From: Isoetes taiwanensis
Taxonomy: Eukaryota > Streptophyta > Lycopodiopsida > Isoetales > Isoetaceae
Length of the DNA stretch: 64,000 nt
NCBI GenBank assembly: GCA_021234155.1
Contig: JAJEKV010000045.1
Location: forward strand, 6,380,753-6,444,752
Reading direction: 5' to 3'
In this document: positions 11,860 through 23,200 of the stretch, piece by piece
Numbering within the stretch: position 1 is the stretch's first letter
How the letters are laid out: the number at the start of each line of letters is the position of its first letter
Translations under genes and position numbers: made by a program
Notes under the pieces: model-generated
What the model was told of the DNA's origin: nothing
Database searches by the model: none
The model's input: only the letters and a program-made list of their open reading frames with translations

Positions 11860-12800
11860 TTTGAGGATTTCTCGCGTAAGCTTTGCCAAATTCATGCCTC
11901 CATCTCTGGCGTCCGGATCCAGCGCCATTAAGGGAACCTTTGCTCCAGCTCCATTCCGCCCTTTGCTCCATTGCTCCATTGCTTTCGGATAATGACCCTT
12001 TTGCGCCTTCATCTCCACACTTATGCTCTTGTCGCCATAGCCATTCCGGGATCAAATTCCCAAGATGGTTAGAAGATGCCACTAAGAAACGGAGGTCAGG
12101 CATGGAATGGCTTGAATCGATCCGTTGAGCCGGTTCCCCGAAGCGCCGGCGTTTCAAGCTTCAACATGCTCCCAATAGAGCTTGGAATGCCTCCGCTTAG
12201 CTTGTTCGGTATGCAAAACCGGTGCCTCCATTTTGTTCAAATTTTGCACACGCACCATGGAATCGCCCCTTCCAGCTCGTTCCCGTAGAGATTTAGCTCT
12301 TGTGCATTCTCTAACCTGTATATCGAGCTTGGAATTTCTGCCCTCAATCTATTCTCAAACGCTTCCAAAACCTTCAGCTGCTTCCGGTTTGCCGGAGATT
12401 CTCGGCGAGTGCACAATCGAAGTTCCCGTGAGATTGCTAGCCTCTGCAGCTCCGCCAGATCCCCAAATGATTCTGGAATGCTGCCGCTCAATCGATTGTC
12501 GGATAAATCCAGATTTCGGAAACTTTGGAGGCGTCCCAATGCGCAAGGTATGGAGCCGTTCAAACAGTTCCTCTGCAACTCTAGATTTTGCAGGAGCTTA
12601 AGATCGCCTATTTCCTCAGGAATGCTGCCGCCCAAATGGTTGAAATTTGCATTGAAATCAACGAGCTCGCTGACGCTTCCTAATCCTTTGGAAATGGAGC
12701 CTTCTAAGAAACGGTTGTTGAGATAAAGCTGTCGGGCGGATGAATCACAAGTTACTCTGTTCCAGCTGCAGCAGTTTGGACCCCTCCAAGATTGGAGGCA
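11860..12800 (-). pseudogene. Leucine-rich-repeat receptor-type protein, decayed fragment
   Basis: On the minus strand, translation from about 12790 gives a plant LRR N-terminal cap (CCSWNRVTCDSS). It continues through typical LRRs: RFLEGSISKGLGSVSELVDF, HLGGSIPEEIGDLKLLQNLE, NGSIPCALGRLQSFRNLD, LSGSIPESFGDLAELQRL and, less regularly, AEIPSSIYRLENAQELNLYG. The repeat form GxIPxxLGxLxxLxxLxLxxN is the plant extracellular LRR of receptor kinases and receptor-like proteins. After about 12240 the frame is lost, although NKLSGGIPSSIGSM-like sequence can still be read near 12200. No kinase or transmembrane segment is found. It lies inside the Foldback-like candidate and may be a captured fragment. 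Confidence 0.8.
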
Positions 12801-13779
12801 CTATGTTGGGTCTCTTCTGATCTGGGACTTAAACTGTAAAAGCCCGGCCTTATCCTGCTCTCTGCATCCTAATGTTAATGCCGCAATGCACTTAGCGTAG
12901 TTTGCACCATTAACTTAATAGAATGGGCCTTCATAATTCACTGCCGGATATAAGCTCCCTCGCATGGCCCGTAGGTCGTGGGTTGCAGAGGCCATAGACA
13001 GCCAGAGCTTTGGAAGATCCAGCTTCCCAGAGGGTTTTTTGTTCGGCATTGGAAGCTCTGCTTTGCAGGTCTGTCTCCTCACCTTCTTCAGGAAAATTTC
13101 TGTCTGTTAAAATTATTTCCTTTCTTCTTAATTCCTCATAAAAAAACCTCCATATCCAGTTCGAAGGGGCTGCACATGAGGGCGGAAAAGGGGCCCTGTT
13201 CGGGACCATCGACCAAAACCAAACCAGGTCTCTAGTTAGCCGGATCTGCTCCATATTTCCGATTCATTAACTTATAGTTTCTCACCTTTTCAAGCTTTGT
13301 GCGGATGAGAGATTGAAGATCTTAGCACGCACGGATGTGACACCCGACCAAGTATCATAGATATGAGGCAAGTGCCTGCAAAATCTACATCTGAATATTT
13401 CCTGTTTGAAACGCTTGGCTTAAAATAATCTTGGAATCCAAAAAACTGTGGGTTACTTGGAAGTTTTGTTCTTTGCCTGTGGTTTCGTTGCAATTTTTGC
13501 TGCCAAATCTTCTATTCTGACCTGGTTGCAAATGCATGTGGCAGGCTCTGCCTGGGAAGCGGATACCCTGCTTAAGGTCTTATCTACCTTTTATTTCTAC
13601 CCCATCTTCTAGATTCCACCTCTTTTCCCGTTCTTGGAGTTTTGTTCAATTGGATTGGATTCGTGGCAAATGTATGGATACAGGAATGTATAAATCTTGT
13701 TAAGAATCAATTGTATTCTTAAATTTGTTTCAGATATCAATGGCAGCAAGCAAATTTTGCTGCCAAAAAAAAATCTATG
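12801..13779. other. Noncoding DNA
   Basis: Short open frames on both strands overlap and show no recognisable domains. No RNA gene or regular repeat is seen. Confidence 0.3.
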
Positions 13780-14575
13780 TATCAACATTCTTCTTTTTAT
13801 ATAAATCTATATATCTATGCATGTTCATTTTATATAAATCTATGTATCAACATTCTTCTTTTGTGAGAAAAATAACACTCGAAAACAATAGTTATTTCTT
13901 AAAAACCACACTTTTCCTAAAAAACACGTATCAATAAAAAAAAAAAAAAAACACTTAGAAACAACATAATTAAAAAAAAACCACATTCTTTTTAAAAAGC
14001 ACCTGTCATTTTGTTAAGAAAACAACACTTAGAAACAACAGAGTTAAAAAAAAACTACATTCTTCTTCAAAAACACATATTATTTTATTAAGAAAACAAC
14101 ACTTAGAAACAACAGAGTTTACAAAAAACCACATTCTTCCTAGAAAACACATATCATTTTTTTAAGAAAACAACATTTAGAAACAACATAGTTAAAGAAA
14201 AAAACAAAGAAACTACGTGTAGTTTCTAGCAAAATCGGACAAAATTCTATACGTAGTTTTTTAATGTTTTTTTCATACAAAACAATAGTTGAAAACTACA
14301 TGTGGACCTTTTAGGTTTTATTAAGAACCACATGTCTATTTTAGAAAAAGCAACACTCGAAAACCACATCTACTTCTAAAAAACAACGTGTAGACACACA
14401 TGTAATTCCTACGTGTAGATAATTTTGACAAAACTCTACGTGTAGACTTTTAACAAAAAAAACTACATGTATAAAAATTTGGCTAAAAACTACACGTCAT
14501 TTCTAGCAAAATCGGACAAAAAACAACATGTAGTTTTTTGATGTTGTTTTTTAGTAAAAACCACACTAAAAAACA
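13780..14575 (-). repeat. Right subterminal tandem array, inverted relative to the left array
   Basis: Repeats of about 68-70 bp contain aaaccacattctt, aaaacac(g/a)tatcatttt, aagaaaacaacacttagaaa and caacagagtt, then degenerate into aaaacaac and acatgtag phrases. Sequence type and orientation make it the inverted partner of 5380-7030. Confidence 0.65.
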
Positions 14576-14578
14576 ACA

Positions 14579-14601
14579 TGTGGACCCAGTATTGGGGTGG
14601 T
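14579..14601 (-). repeat. Right inverted repeat of the Foldback-like candidate
   Basis: The reverse complement of 5272-5294 with one mismatch. The adjacent outward sequence (tcctggatcgggatggagg) resembles 25128-25147, so this end type may occur more than once nearby. Confidence 0.7.
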
Positions 14602-14973
14602 TGTGTTGTGTCCTGGATCGGGATGGAGGTGCTAAGAAATTTCTTGACACACCTGCGCCAAAAAATCACCTTCCACATCAAAAAAAAAATTCAAAGCAAT
14701 CTTGAAGGAAGCCTAAAATCCTCGTTGTAGACTTCTTCGCCAATCTCCTCGTTGCAAAAACCTTAAGTTCTTTCATCAATCTTCATTGCAAGCTCCTCAA
14801 TCGTTTATACGAGTTGAAAAAGCTTCAATTTGGCAATTTGATGCAGCTTTATGCTTCAATTGGGCTCAAGAATTCAAGTCCAATGCTTGATGCAACTTGA
14901 TACTTTAATCCGGCTGAAGAATTGAGCTTGACGCTTCACTCAAATGTAAGAAATGTCGATGCGCAACGCCAAA

Positions 14974-14995
14974 GGGTAAAAGCACGCTGTGGTGT
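14974..14995 (+). repeat. Left terminal inverted repeat of element 1
   Basis: Pairs with 24838-24859 with four mismatches over 22 bases. Further inside, CACCACCTTTGTGGTAG pairs with the corresponding right-end segment. Confidence 0.8.
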
Positions 14996-15089
14996 ATCAA
15001 AAAAATCATTTTGACGCCACATTTTGGCACCACCTTTGTGGTAGAATCGGTGGTGCATCTGCGGGCGGAGATTGTGGCGGTCTTAATTA

Positions 15090-15312
15090 ATGGCGTCGGT
15101 TATTTTGAATTTTATGCCACGTCATTGTCCACCTTTTGAATTAAGAAATAATCACCTCTTCTCTGTTTTTGCCGCTTGCCGATTGAACTCTAATGGAGTC
15201 GAATTGAACATGCTTGGTTACACGATGAAATCTCTCCTCAAACAAGAGATTGTGCCCCACGAAGATCTAAAGAAGCTTTGGGGTGACGAGTTCCAAATAA
15301 ATCGCCTCAATG
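15090..15312 (+). pseudogene. Element 1 left gene: first exon, unknown protein
   Basis: The open frame starts ATGGCGTCGG about 115 bp inside the left terminus. It encodes about 74 residues (MASVILNFMPRHCPPF at the start, EDLKKLWGDEFQINRLNG at the end). The reading ends at AATG followed by gtattt, a plausible splice donor. The next coding-like segment begins after an acceptor (tttgttttgcag) at 16631, so the CCA array at 15990-16470 would be intronic. I recognise no family. Position and strand suggest the first exon of the gene that also supplies the coiled-coil segment. Confidence 0.4.
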
Positions 15313-15989
15313 GTATTTTCCCCCAAATGTTTTGTTCAAACTAAAAAAAATAAGGCATATGTTTTTTTGTTATGCAGTTGAAGAATGAAAGCAATGAACA
15401 ATACAAAGAGTTCATGCAAATTTACAAAAAAGAATTACAGGGAAGCCACATACATGGGGTGGAATGGCTCCCCGGAACCTAGGCAAAGGCTTATTATCTC
15501 GTAAATAAAGGGGAGGTCATTAATGGAAGAGCTTCTCGGATTATTATAAAACTCCCGATGAGAAAGCGAGGCCGCCTCTTCTAGACCCAAGAGAAAGCAT
15601 AGGCAAATCCAACCTGGACGAGGAGGAAAATAGTAAAAGTGGCCAGGGGATGATGAAGATGATAGGGAAAAAAACAAATCGGGTTCCTCTAGACCACACA
15701 TTCAATCTGAACTCACAATCAAAAACAGAAAAGCGAGCAATGTTCGAGACCAAAACATGCCATTGCGGTATGTTCAATTATTAGTCAGGTTACAACAGAA
15801 AAAAATCTCAAGCTTGATCTAGATTGTTTCTATCAACACGTAAAAGGTAACATCAAATCCACTTCAAGAATCGGTATGTCTACTACCATTTTGCATCATG
15901 TTGGTCAGATTGTCATGTTGTGTCTCTATGATGCCATCGTGGGGCATTTCGTGCAATGGATGCGAGAATGATAGATGAGGTATGTGTGG

Positions 15990-16470
15990 TGGTGGTGAGT
16001 TGTTGGCATCCACCATGTCCCACACCACACCCCACCATCTCCCACCACTACACTCTACCATCTCCCACCGCCACACTCCCACACCACACACCACCACCAC
16101 ACTCCTCCACCACCACCACACTCCACCACCACCACCACACCACACCACACCACCAGACTCCACCATGTCCCACACCACAATCCACCACCACCACACTCCA
16201 CCACAACCACACCACACCCCACCACCACACCCCACACCCACACCCCACCACCACACTCCACCATGTCCCACACCACACTCCACCATGTCCCACACCACAC
16301 TCCACCACCACCACCACACCCCACCACCACACCTCACCACCACCACACACACCACCACCACCACACACACACACACACCACCACCACCACCACCACCACC
16401 ACACACACACCACCACCACCACCACCCCACGACCACCACACACACCACCACCACCACCACCACAAACAGG
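15990..16470 (+). repeat. CCA-type microsatellite/minisatellite array (left array of element 1)
   Basis: About 480 bp of interrupted CCACCA, CACACC and CCACACTCCACCATGTCCCA phrases, strongly strand-asymmetric. It is followed by a short tgtggtgtg-rich segment (16470-16560) that could pair back with it as a hairpin. It lies in the presumed intron between the exons ending at 15312 and starting at 16631. Long predicted proteins across it are artefacts of the repeat. An inverted counterpart is at 22150-22600. Confidence 0.95.
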
Positions 16471-16630
16471 TTGTGTGGTGTGTATACCGTAAACGTATGT
16501 TGTGTGGTGTGTGGTATGTGGTGGTGTGTAGAGACTACCTTGTGTTGTGTGGTGTGTGATTGTGGTTTTCCATCAGTACGTGGCATACTATGTTAGGAGG
16601 CTGACATATACGTAGTGTTTTGTTTTGCAG

Positions 16631-16794
16631 ACTATGGCAGACTTGTGAAGGAATGGTTGGCTGTAACATCAGCTAGGTTTGATAGATGCAAGCAACGATT
16701 GCAAGCAAACGAGGATAGGAAAAATGATATCAAAAGAAAGATTGAGTTGATGGAGCATAAAGCATCGGAAATTAGAGCTGATTTGCACAGATGA
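16631..16794 (+). pseudogene. Element 1 left gene: coiled-coil exon
   Basis: After a strong acceptor (tttgttttgcag) the frame encodes DYGRLVKEWLAVTSARFDRC, then KQRLQANEDRKNDIKRKIEL and MEHKASEIRADLHR, a highly charged, probably coiled-coil stretch of about 54 residues, and meets TGA at 16792. Similar charged sequence continues in other frames to about 16940, so the stop is probably a mutation. Function unknown; a self-association or partner-binding segment is the natural guess. Confidence 0.4.
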
Positions 16795-17744
16795 CAATCA
16801 ATCATGACAAAGAACCAAAGCGTGAGAGGGTGTTCTTGCCAGCGAACTAAAGGATGAAGAGCTAAATGGTACAAAGTGTTGCCCGGGCTGAAACAATTAA
16901 ATAAGGAATTAGCGAAACTGAAATTAAGCTAAAGGCATGTGAAGACTTCTGCACGCTGGAGCTGCTACCTCGAATGCAAAGATTTGAGATTTTTTCTCGA
17001 AATGTAGTGGTCATGACACTCCTTTAGATCCTCGCGACTTCCAATGCTTCCTCGAGGCGTAAGAAGAGGGTGATGAAGGTTGTCCATTTTGTGGGACGTT
17101 ATCCAAATGGGAGGGTAAAATGTTGCCGGTTGTGATAGCGTAATGCAAATACCAAAAGTATCACATTCCATGTCTATCACACCATTTGAAGTAAATATTA
17201 TCATCTCTAACCCTCGCCTAAAGACTCTTTTGATTTTGAATTTGTTCTGCGCAGACACTCTAGAACCCGCTGCAGCCCCCCGTTGTGCCCACATTATGAC
17301 CGAGACATGGCTTTTGGCTTTTGGCTTTTGGTGTTCGAGTGGGTACCACAAGAACCAATAGACACAAGTAAGTCCAAAGAGGGGTGAAAGCAAGGTTTGG
17401 GAAGTCTCGATGCTTTGTACTCGTGTCTCTTTCATCCCGGCTAGTCTCTTCCATCCCTGGCTAGCTTAGTCTCTTTTGCTTGTCCTTCCGATTATCTAAA
17501 GTGCCCCCGGGATGAGATCGCCGCATCATTTTAGGGGCACTTTAGATATATATAAACGTAAACATCGAAAGAGAGTAAAAAGCCCGGTCGCGGACCCTCT
17601 TGAATGGTTGTCAACTCACCAGCTTGATATTGTTCGCTGCAAACAATATAGATTCGCGCAAAACAAGTGCCTTAACTAATGTTTACCGATGTTGTCACAG
17701 TCCACCGACTTAGTGTTTGCGTAATTGCGAAATTTGAGACCAAG

Positions 17745-17908
17745 GATATCCAAATTATCCATCCACCTCGATCGCTTATGAGATGCAAGATACCTCCCGG
17801 TTGTACCTAGAATTCACCCCATTTGATACTCCTAAGTCAATCCCAAATAACCGGCTGCGGAGACTCCAAAACGAAATTTGGATAGTCAATCAATGCGATG
17901 CATATCAA
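17745..17908 (+). pseudogene. Element 1: exon upstream of the phosphatase domain
   Basis: An open frame encodes YEMQDTSRLYLEFTPFDTPK and then SIPNNRLRRLQNEIWIVNQ, ending at a good donor (CAA followed by gtaagt). The next coding-like segment starts after an acceptor (ttatgttgcgtag) at about 17984 with INATANRSHHEEIPSASDL. I do not recognise the domain. Its position suggests it is spliced to the NIF module downstream. Confidence 0.35.
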
Positions 17909-18139
17909 GTAAGTAATGCCACATACATGATTTATTTTTTGTATTTTTCTACGTGGTCTTCCTCATTTCAATTATGTTGCGTAGATAAATGCTACCGCGA
18001 ATCGAAGCCATCACGAAGAGATTCCTAGTGCATCTGATTTAGGGGAAAATTAATTCCCTTGAGATTCATTCTGTACGGGGTCCTTCACCAGAAAAAAGTT
18101 TTGGTGCCGAATATGAGCCAAATGCGGATGCAGGTGATG

Positions 18140-18837
18140 AAGTTGACAAAGAAACCCCGGATCCTGGACAAGATGCAGACTGCTCAACGAGTCCAATACA
18201 ACCTCAACCAAGAAATTCTCCTTGTTCTGGATTTTAATGGGGTTTTAGGCAAGTTTTATGACTTGAAAGAGAGGATCCCTGCATCGGCCGAGCCGGCGAC
18301 CATCCAAATTGAACCATCAAAAAGTTCGCAGTTTCCAGGCCTGGATTTCAGGAGTTCTTAGAATGGTGTTTTTCAAAATTTGAGATTGCATTGTGGTCCA
18401 GCATGGCTAAGAGTAATGTTGACTTGTTGATGAGAAAGTTGCTGCAGGAATATAAGGGCAGATTTCTTTTTATTTGGAATCAGGATGACTGCACCAACAC
18501 AAAATTAAAAGTGGTTAATAAGCCAATTTTCCTTAAGGATCTGTCCAAAGTGTACCAGAAATTTTGGAGATACCAGTGACAAACACATTGTTGATAGATG
18601 ACAAACAGATATAAGGGTTCTACAACTAACCAGAAACACAATGATATGTCCAAATAGTTTTGCTCCCGGGTGTTGGATTCCAATTTCCTTTTGGAGCAAC
18701 TCAAACCATGGCTGGAGGGACTTCTGGCTGCAGAAAGTGTGCCAGCTTATGTGAAGGAACATCAAATGTGGAACATGTGGGATTCTGAAGAGTCGCGCAA
18801 CTGCATGAAAATGCTCGACAAGTATTTTCATAAATGA
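18140..18837 (+). pseudogene. NIF-type HAD phosphatase domain carried by element 1
   Basis: HAD phosphatases of the NIF/FCP1 group remove phosphate from proteins through an Asp nucleophile in a DxDxT/V motif. Here the motif region reads ILLVLDFNGVLGKF, with Asn where the second Asp is usual; plant relatives with LDxNG also exist. Then come FEIALWSSMAKSNVDLLMRK, GRFLFIWNQDDCTNTKLK, KPIFLKDLSKVYQKFW, a degraded LLIDD-like segment near 18590, and LEQLKPWLEGLLAAESVPAY with VKEHQMWNMWDSEESRN, ending at TGA (18835-18837). The order matches the plant 'NLI-interacting factor' HAD family over nearly its full length. At least two frame changes (about 18360 and 18580) make it a pseudogene. A decayed homologue sits in element 2, so it is transposon cargo and not a chance neighbour. 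Confidence 0.75.
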
Positions 18838-19295
18838 ATCTTGTAAAACTCTTTGAAAGTCAATATAAGTAAAAAAATTTCTATGATATGTGTTGTATTT
18901 TTTCAATTTAAAATATTTGAATGGATTGTGAGCAAATGTTCTCGTGTGTGTTTAGAACTAGAGATGATAGAGCTTCGGCAGTCCCTGACTATCTAAAGCC
19001 AAATACACATCCGAAGTGGTCTTTGAATGGAACCGGAATCGCCGCGGATTAGCTCCACCGACATCAAAATTTTGGAAGCCGATACGCTAGGGGTTCAATG
19101 ATCAATTGATCCTCCTCTTCTCAAGGTGATACTTTCATCGATTTGTGATCATCGATTGTGCCAGATGATATGCATATGTTTGCAGATACATGGAATACTA
19201 CTTGATTCTCCAAGGAATGAGCCATCCCTTTCATTTCTTTGACCCTCTTTTCACTCGACATTGTCCAAGGACACAAAAGTTACAAAACAATAAGG
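18838..19295. other. Spacer between the phosphatase and protease modules of element 1
   Basis: About 460 bp without a supported gene. Some fragments may be decayed upstream parts of the Ulp1 module. Confidence 0.3.
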
Positions 19296-19795
19296 AAACA
19301 TGTGAATGCGGATAAGTGCCGCCACATGTTTTGCCTCGCCAGATGGACATCACCGGGCCTGTTTTTCGATTGTAAGCCACGCGTGTCTAGCACGTAGATA
19401 TAAACTAGGGATATATCACTTTGATAGCTCGGGCTTGCATGGCAGCAGTAGACATATTGAGAGGTTAGTGCTTGCTCATTGCATTTTGCTGTTGTGGCAC
19501 AATGACAACAAACTTTGAGTGCAGGTTCCTGGAATTGCTTGGACACAATAATTTCAGCTTTACAACCTCAGATGTTGTGAAAATTTCCAAAACGCCTCTT
19601 CAAACCGATGGTCATTCATGTGGCCACTGCCGTATGTTCGTTTATGCACAAATTTGTGAGGGGGTACTTGAAAGGAGTGAATATATTGTTGCCCGATCTA
19701 GTAAGTCAACTTAAATGTAAAGTGACACAAACCAAACTCGCTATTGACAAAGTGTGGTTAGCTACTGGGTTGTGGACATTTCGCACCGGGATCTA
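19296..19795 (+). pseudogene. Ulp1/C48-type cysteine protease module of element 1
   Basis: Ulp1 proteases cleave SUMO or related conjugates with a His-Asp-Cys triad and an oxyanion Gln. Visible here are YKLGIYHFDSSGLHGSSRHI, matching the family's strand with the Asp (HFDS), and FSFTTSDVVKISKTPLQTDG followed by HSCGHCRMFVYAQICEG, holding the Gln (PLQ) and the nucleophilic Cys (SCG). The upstream His-Trp region is degraded. The two halves are in different frames (shift near 19510), so the copy is inactive. Ulp1 domains are known cargo of some plant MULE and CACTA transposons; here the domain sits beside a NIF phosphatase. Confidence 0.7.
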
Positions 19796-20214
19796 GTTGA
19801 TGTTAGAGTGTTCATGCTTGAAGTTTTAAGATTAGAAGCAACAAAAAGTCGGGCCCGAGGAAACATATGTATTGGGAAGTATGTAGGTGCATGAGTCACC
19901 TGTGCACTTAAATCACTTGTATATCTTTCTTATGTACATAATTGTTATTGTAACCTCGATTCATTTCAATGAAAATTCATATTCAATTCATCTCACAAAC
20001 AAAGGAATCAAGTGTTTCAGAAGAATTCAAATCTTCAAAAGAAATCAAGACAAACTCATTTTCACAGCTGAAGCACAAAACTTCACATGAGTTCTGAAAA
20101 CTACAGAATGGTTTTACATTTCATCATCATCAGAAAGAACTTCGGGTAAATTCTGTAAAATTTTCTCCTCATCTAAAGGATCCAAAATATATATACAAAT
20201 CCTGTTTTGACGCT

Positions 20215-23200
20215 TTAGTTGGTGGCATGTGAAGTCCGATTGCCGAATCCGGTGTTTGTGAATACTATGCCTAAGGCATCTTTACTGCAAAGATCATAGC
20301 TGACGGTTGATCTTGCGCCCTTCTTGTAATACATACCTTCTATGACACTATCACCGGCGAGGTACCATGTTCCATTGAGTTGGAAGTCTTTCTCCACTAT
20401 CCATTTTGGTTTTGTGCACATCAGAATCCAAAATTCAGAATCCTCATCATTCCCTTTCGGAGCAACGACAGCAAAATTATCACCAACTCTAAGTGCCTCT
20501 CTGCTAACATTGTGGGATTGGAGGAGAACAAGGACCTGCTTGGATTTACGGTCCTCCCTCAATGTCAAAGATGCACATTGGAGGATGGTACAATATTTAA
20601 CTTGAAGTTTCCAATCATCAACGTGGTGCTTGTTCACACAACCGTCCCACATGCCATCCAAGCAAAAGAGTGCCGCAAGCATGAAAGTTCCCTCGCAAAA
20701 CCTGCAATGGAGATTCGGGATTGAATGCATGTACACAATGGATCCGCCTAGTGTCCAAAAATCCTTTTCGCACCCCATGCTTCCTTTCTATCTATATCCT
20801 CCACCTTGACTTCCCAAAAGAACCTTTTTATATTCTTCCTCTTCTTGGTTTTCCAGATGTGTTCATCCACTTTCTGATGTTCCACAAGTAAACATCTCTT
20901 CGGCAACTTCTACCACTTCATGAGCATTACCCAATTTTATGCTGCTGTATTTTAATTGCAGTTGTCTTAACCATCTCTTCAACTCAGCAGCTTTGCCATC
21001 GTGTTCACCTTTCCCGTGGTTAGAACCAAAAAATTCCACATCATATAGACATCGATGTCGCTTTTGTGTACCTAGCCACAAAGTAAAATGGTCTAGAAGC
21101 CTTGAATTGAGATGCTTTGCACCATCCGAAAACACATAATGTCTCTTTGGAACCCTTCCTTTCTGCTCCGGATATTTGTGGTGCTTCATGAAGGTGTTGC
21201 CGCCTAACAAAGTATCGCGTGTTCCCTATCATCCGATACATAGTAATGTGTTTCCTTTATAATCTCATCCGCCAATTTGAGTCATACTGATATGTTATTT
21301 GAACCAAAATGGTAATCTGGTTATTGACCCAGCGCATCGACTGCACCTCCTCTTGTTCCTTGAATATATAGTTCTCTGCAAAATCCACTACCGAGAGACA
21401 TGCATCTGCTGGGAGATTCTCCAGAAGCTCCTTAAACTGTTTTGCCTGCCATTGGTACCTGAAATTATGCAGTGGAAAGATTTTTAGACGCTCTTTCAGT
21501 TTATCCGTGGCTCCTTGGGTTCGTCTCATTGTAATCTTGATGAGTTAGTCTCCTACCCAGAACTCGAGACGTTGTCTTTTTCATAGTCAATGTACTCCCA
21601 TTTCACTTTCCTACTACCACTTCCTTTCATGGGACAGGTCTGAAACTTCTTGATTCCACATAGCTCACAATTTCCAAGGATGCACGCCTTCTTGTGAAAC
21701 TCATCTAATTCACTCTTTGGACACAATATAGATCTCCACAAGCTTCCTCAGTATTTGCAATTTTATCTTTGGTGTGCCCCTGCATTGACCAAGTTCATGT
21801 GATCTACAAACATCGCAGTGCAAGTGCAATTCTTCTGGATGTTTGGTTCTCATCCCATTGAGTCCATCCACTAGCATTTGCATCCTCACGTGCACAATAC
21901 AACAAAGAACTATTGAAGTCCTTCAATTTCACAACAAACCGGGGTTTTAGCTTCTCAAAAGCTCGAGATCGAATCTTAATTTCTCGGATGTTGGTCCAAA
22001 ACCTCTTGAACAATAGCATCTACATGAAATGAACACTAAACTGTTAGGATGTGTATACCACACCAAACCATGCACCATACCATGCCCCACACTCATCATA
22101 TTCACGGAACGAACACCTTAGTGTTTGTGCATTACCACACACCACACCACACCCACCACACACCACACCATTCACCACACACCATACACCAAATGATGGA
22201 GTGTGGAGGGTGGTGGAGTGTGGTGGTGGGGGGGGTGGAGTGGTGGAGTGTGGTGGAGTGGTGTGTGGTGTGGTGGTGGGGGTGGTGGTGGTGGTGTGTG
22301 GTGGTATGATGTGGTGTGGTGGAGTGTGGTGGTGGGGTGTGGTGGTGGTGGTGGTGTGTGGTGGAGTGTGGTGGTGGTGGAGTGTGGTGGGGGTGTAGTG
22401 GTGGTGGTGTGGTGTGGTGTTGTGGATTGTGGTGTGATGTGGTGGTGGTGGAGTGTGGTGGTGGTGGTGGAGGGGGGTGTGGTGTGGGATGTGGTGGGAT
22501 GTGTATGCATGTGGTGGTGGTGGTAGATGTGGTAGTAGTCTATGGTGGTGGGATAGATGGGGTGTGGTGGGGTGAGGGGAGAATAAATAAAATTGAATCC
22601 ACTCATATCATACATTAACATGCACACACCCACATGACACCATGGACATAACGCAACCCACACACCACACCACACCATCCATCGACACCACACCACACCA
22701 TCCATGACACCACACATCACATCACATCACTTTTATCCTATTTCGTCGACATAAAAAATCTGCCTAGCTTTGCTCTCATAAACACTTAAAATTCGTGCAC
22801 CACGATAATAATTGCATTCCTCTTCTAATCATTAGAAAAGGATCACGGGTCCTAAATCCCATTCCCTACGTCGATTTTTGGCATTTCATTCCCAATTCAC
22901 GCCAATTCGAACAAGTTCATTCCGCAACATGGTAGGAGGGATGTTTAGAGATCACTACGGCTATTGTAGGGTGAGCGAGGAGGGCATTCGCACATGTTAA
23001 ACAGGGGCTTCGTGATCAATCTCGACGAAGGTGGATATGCCTAAATCCACCTTCTTTGCTTATTCCGAATCCAACCTAAAGGCATACAAATGATCGGATC
23101 TTTGGGCCTTCAATGGCTATGCTTGGAGTCGATTGACGGAAGAGAGCTCTTAGACGAGTCCATGAGCTTATGTTACATGTTCTTTGCAAGGGCACCGGTA

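Larger units (their letters stand above)
5241..14641. mobile_element. Candidate Foldback-like element with inverted terminal tandem arrays
   Basis: The ends carry a 23-bp inverted repeat with one mismatch (5272-5294 and 14579-14601, core CTGGGTCCACA). Inside each end is a diverged tandem array rich in tgtggttt on the left (5380-6075, continuing 6590-7030), and in its reverse complement aaaccaca on the right (13780-14575). Long inverted ends built of tandem repeats are the hallmark of Foldback elements. Outside the 23-bp repeat, tccagga recurs inverted, so the true ends are probably near 5241 and 14641. No target-site duplication was found. The interior holds a CGTCA-rich MITE, a large palindrome and an LRR pseudogene, and no transposase I can recognise. 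The boundaries are inference. Confidence 0.5.

Noticed and set aside
15864-16596. Long open frames of His/Thr/Pro or Val/Trp/Gly residues on both strands
   Set aside because: They are translations of the CCA/TGG array; composition follows the repeat, all frames are open, and splice sites place the array in an intron.
22172-22720. 182-residue minus-strand frame rich in His/Thr/Pro
   Set aside because: Same artefact of the GGT/CCA array within the transposase intron.
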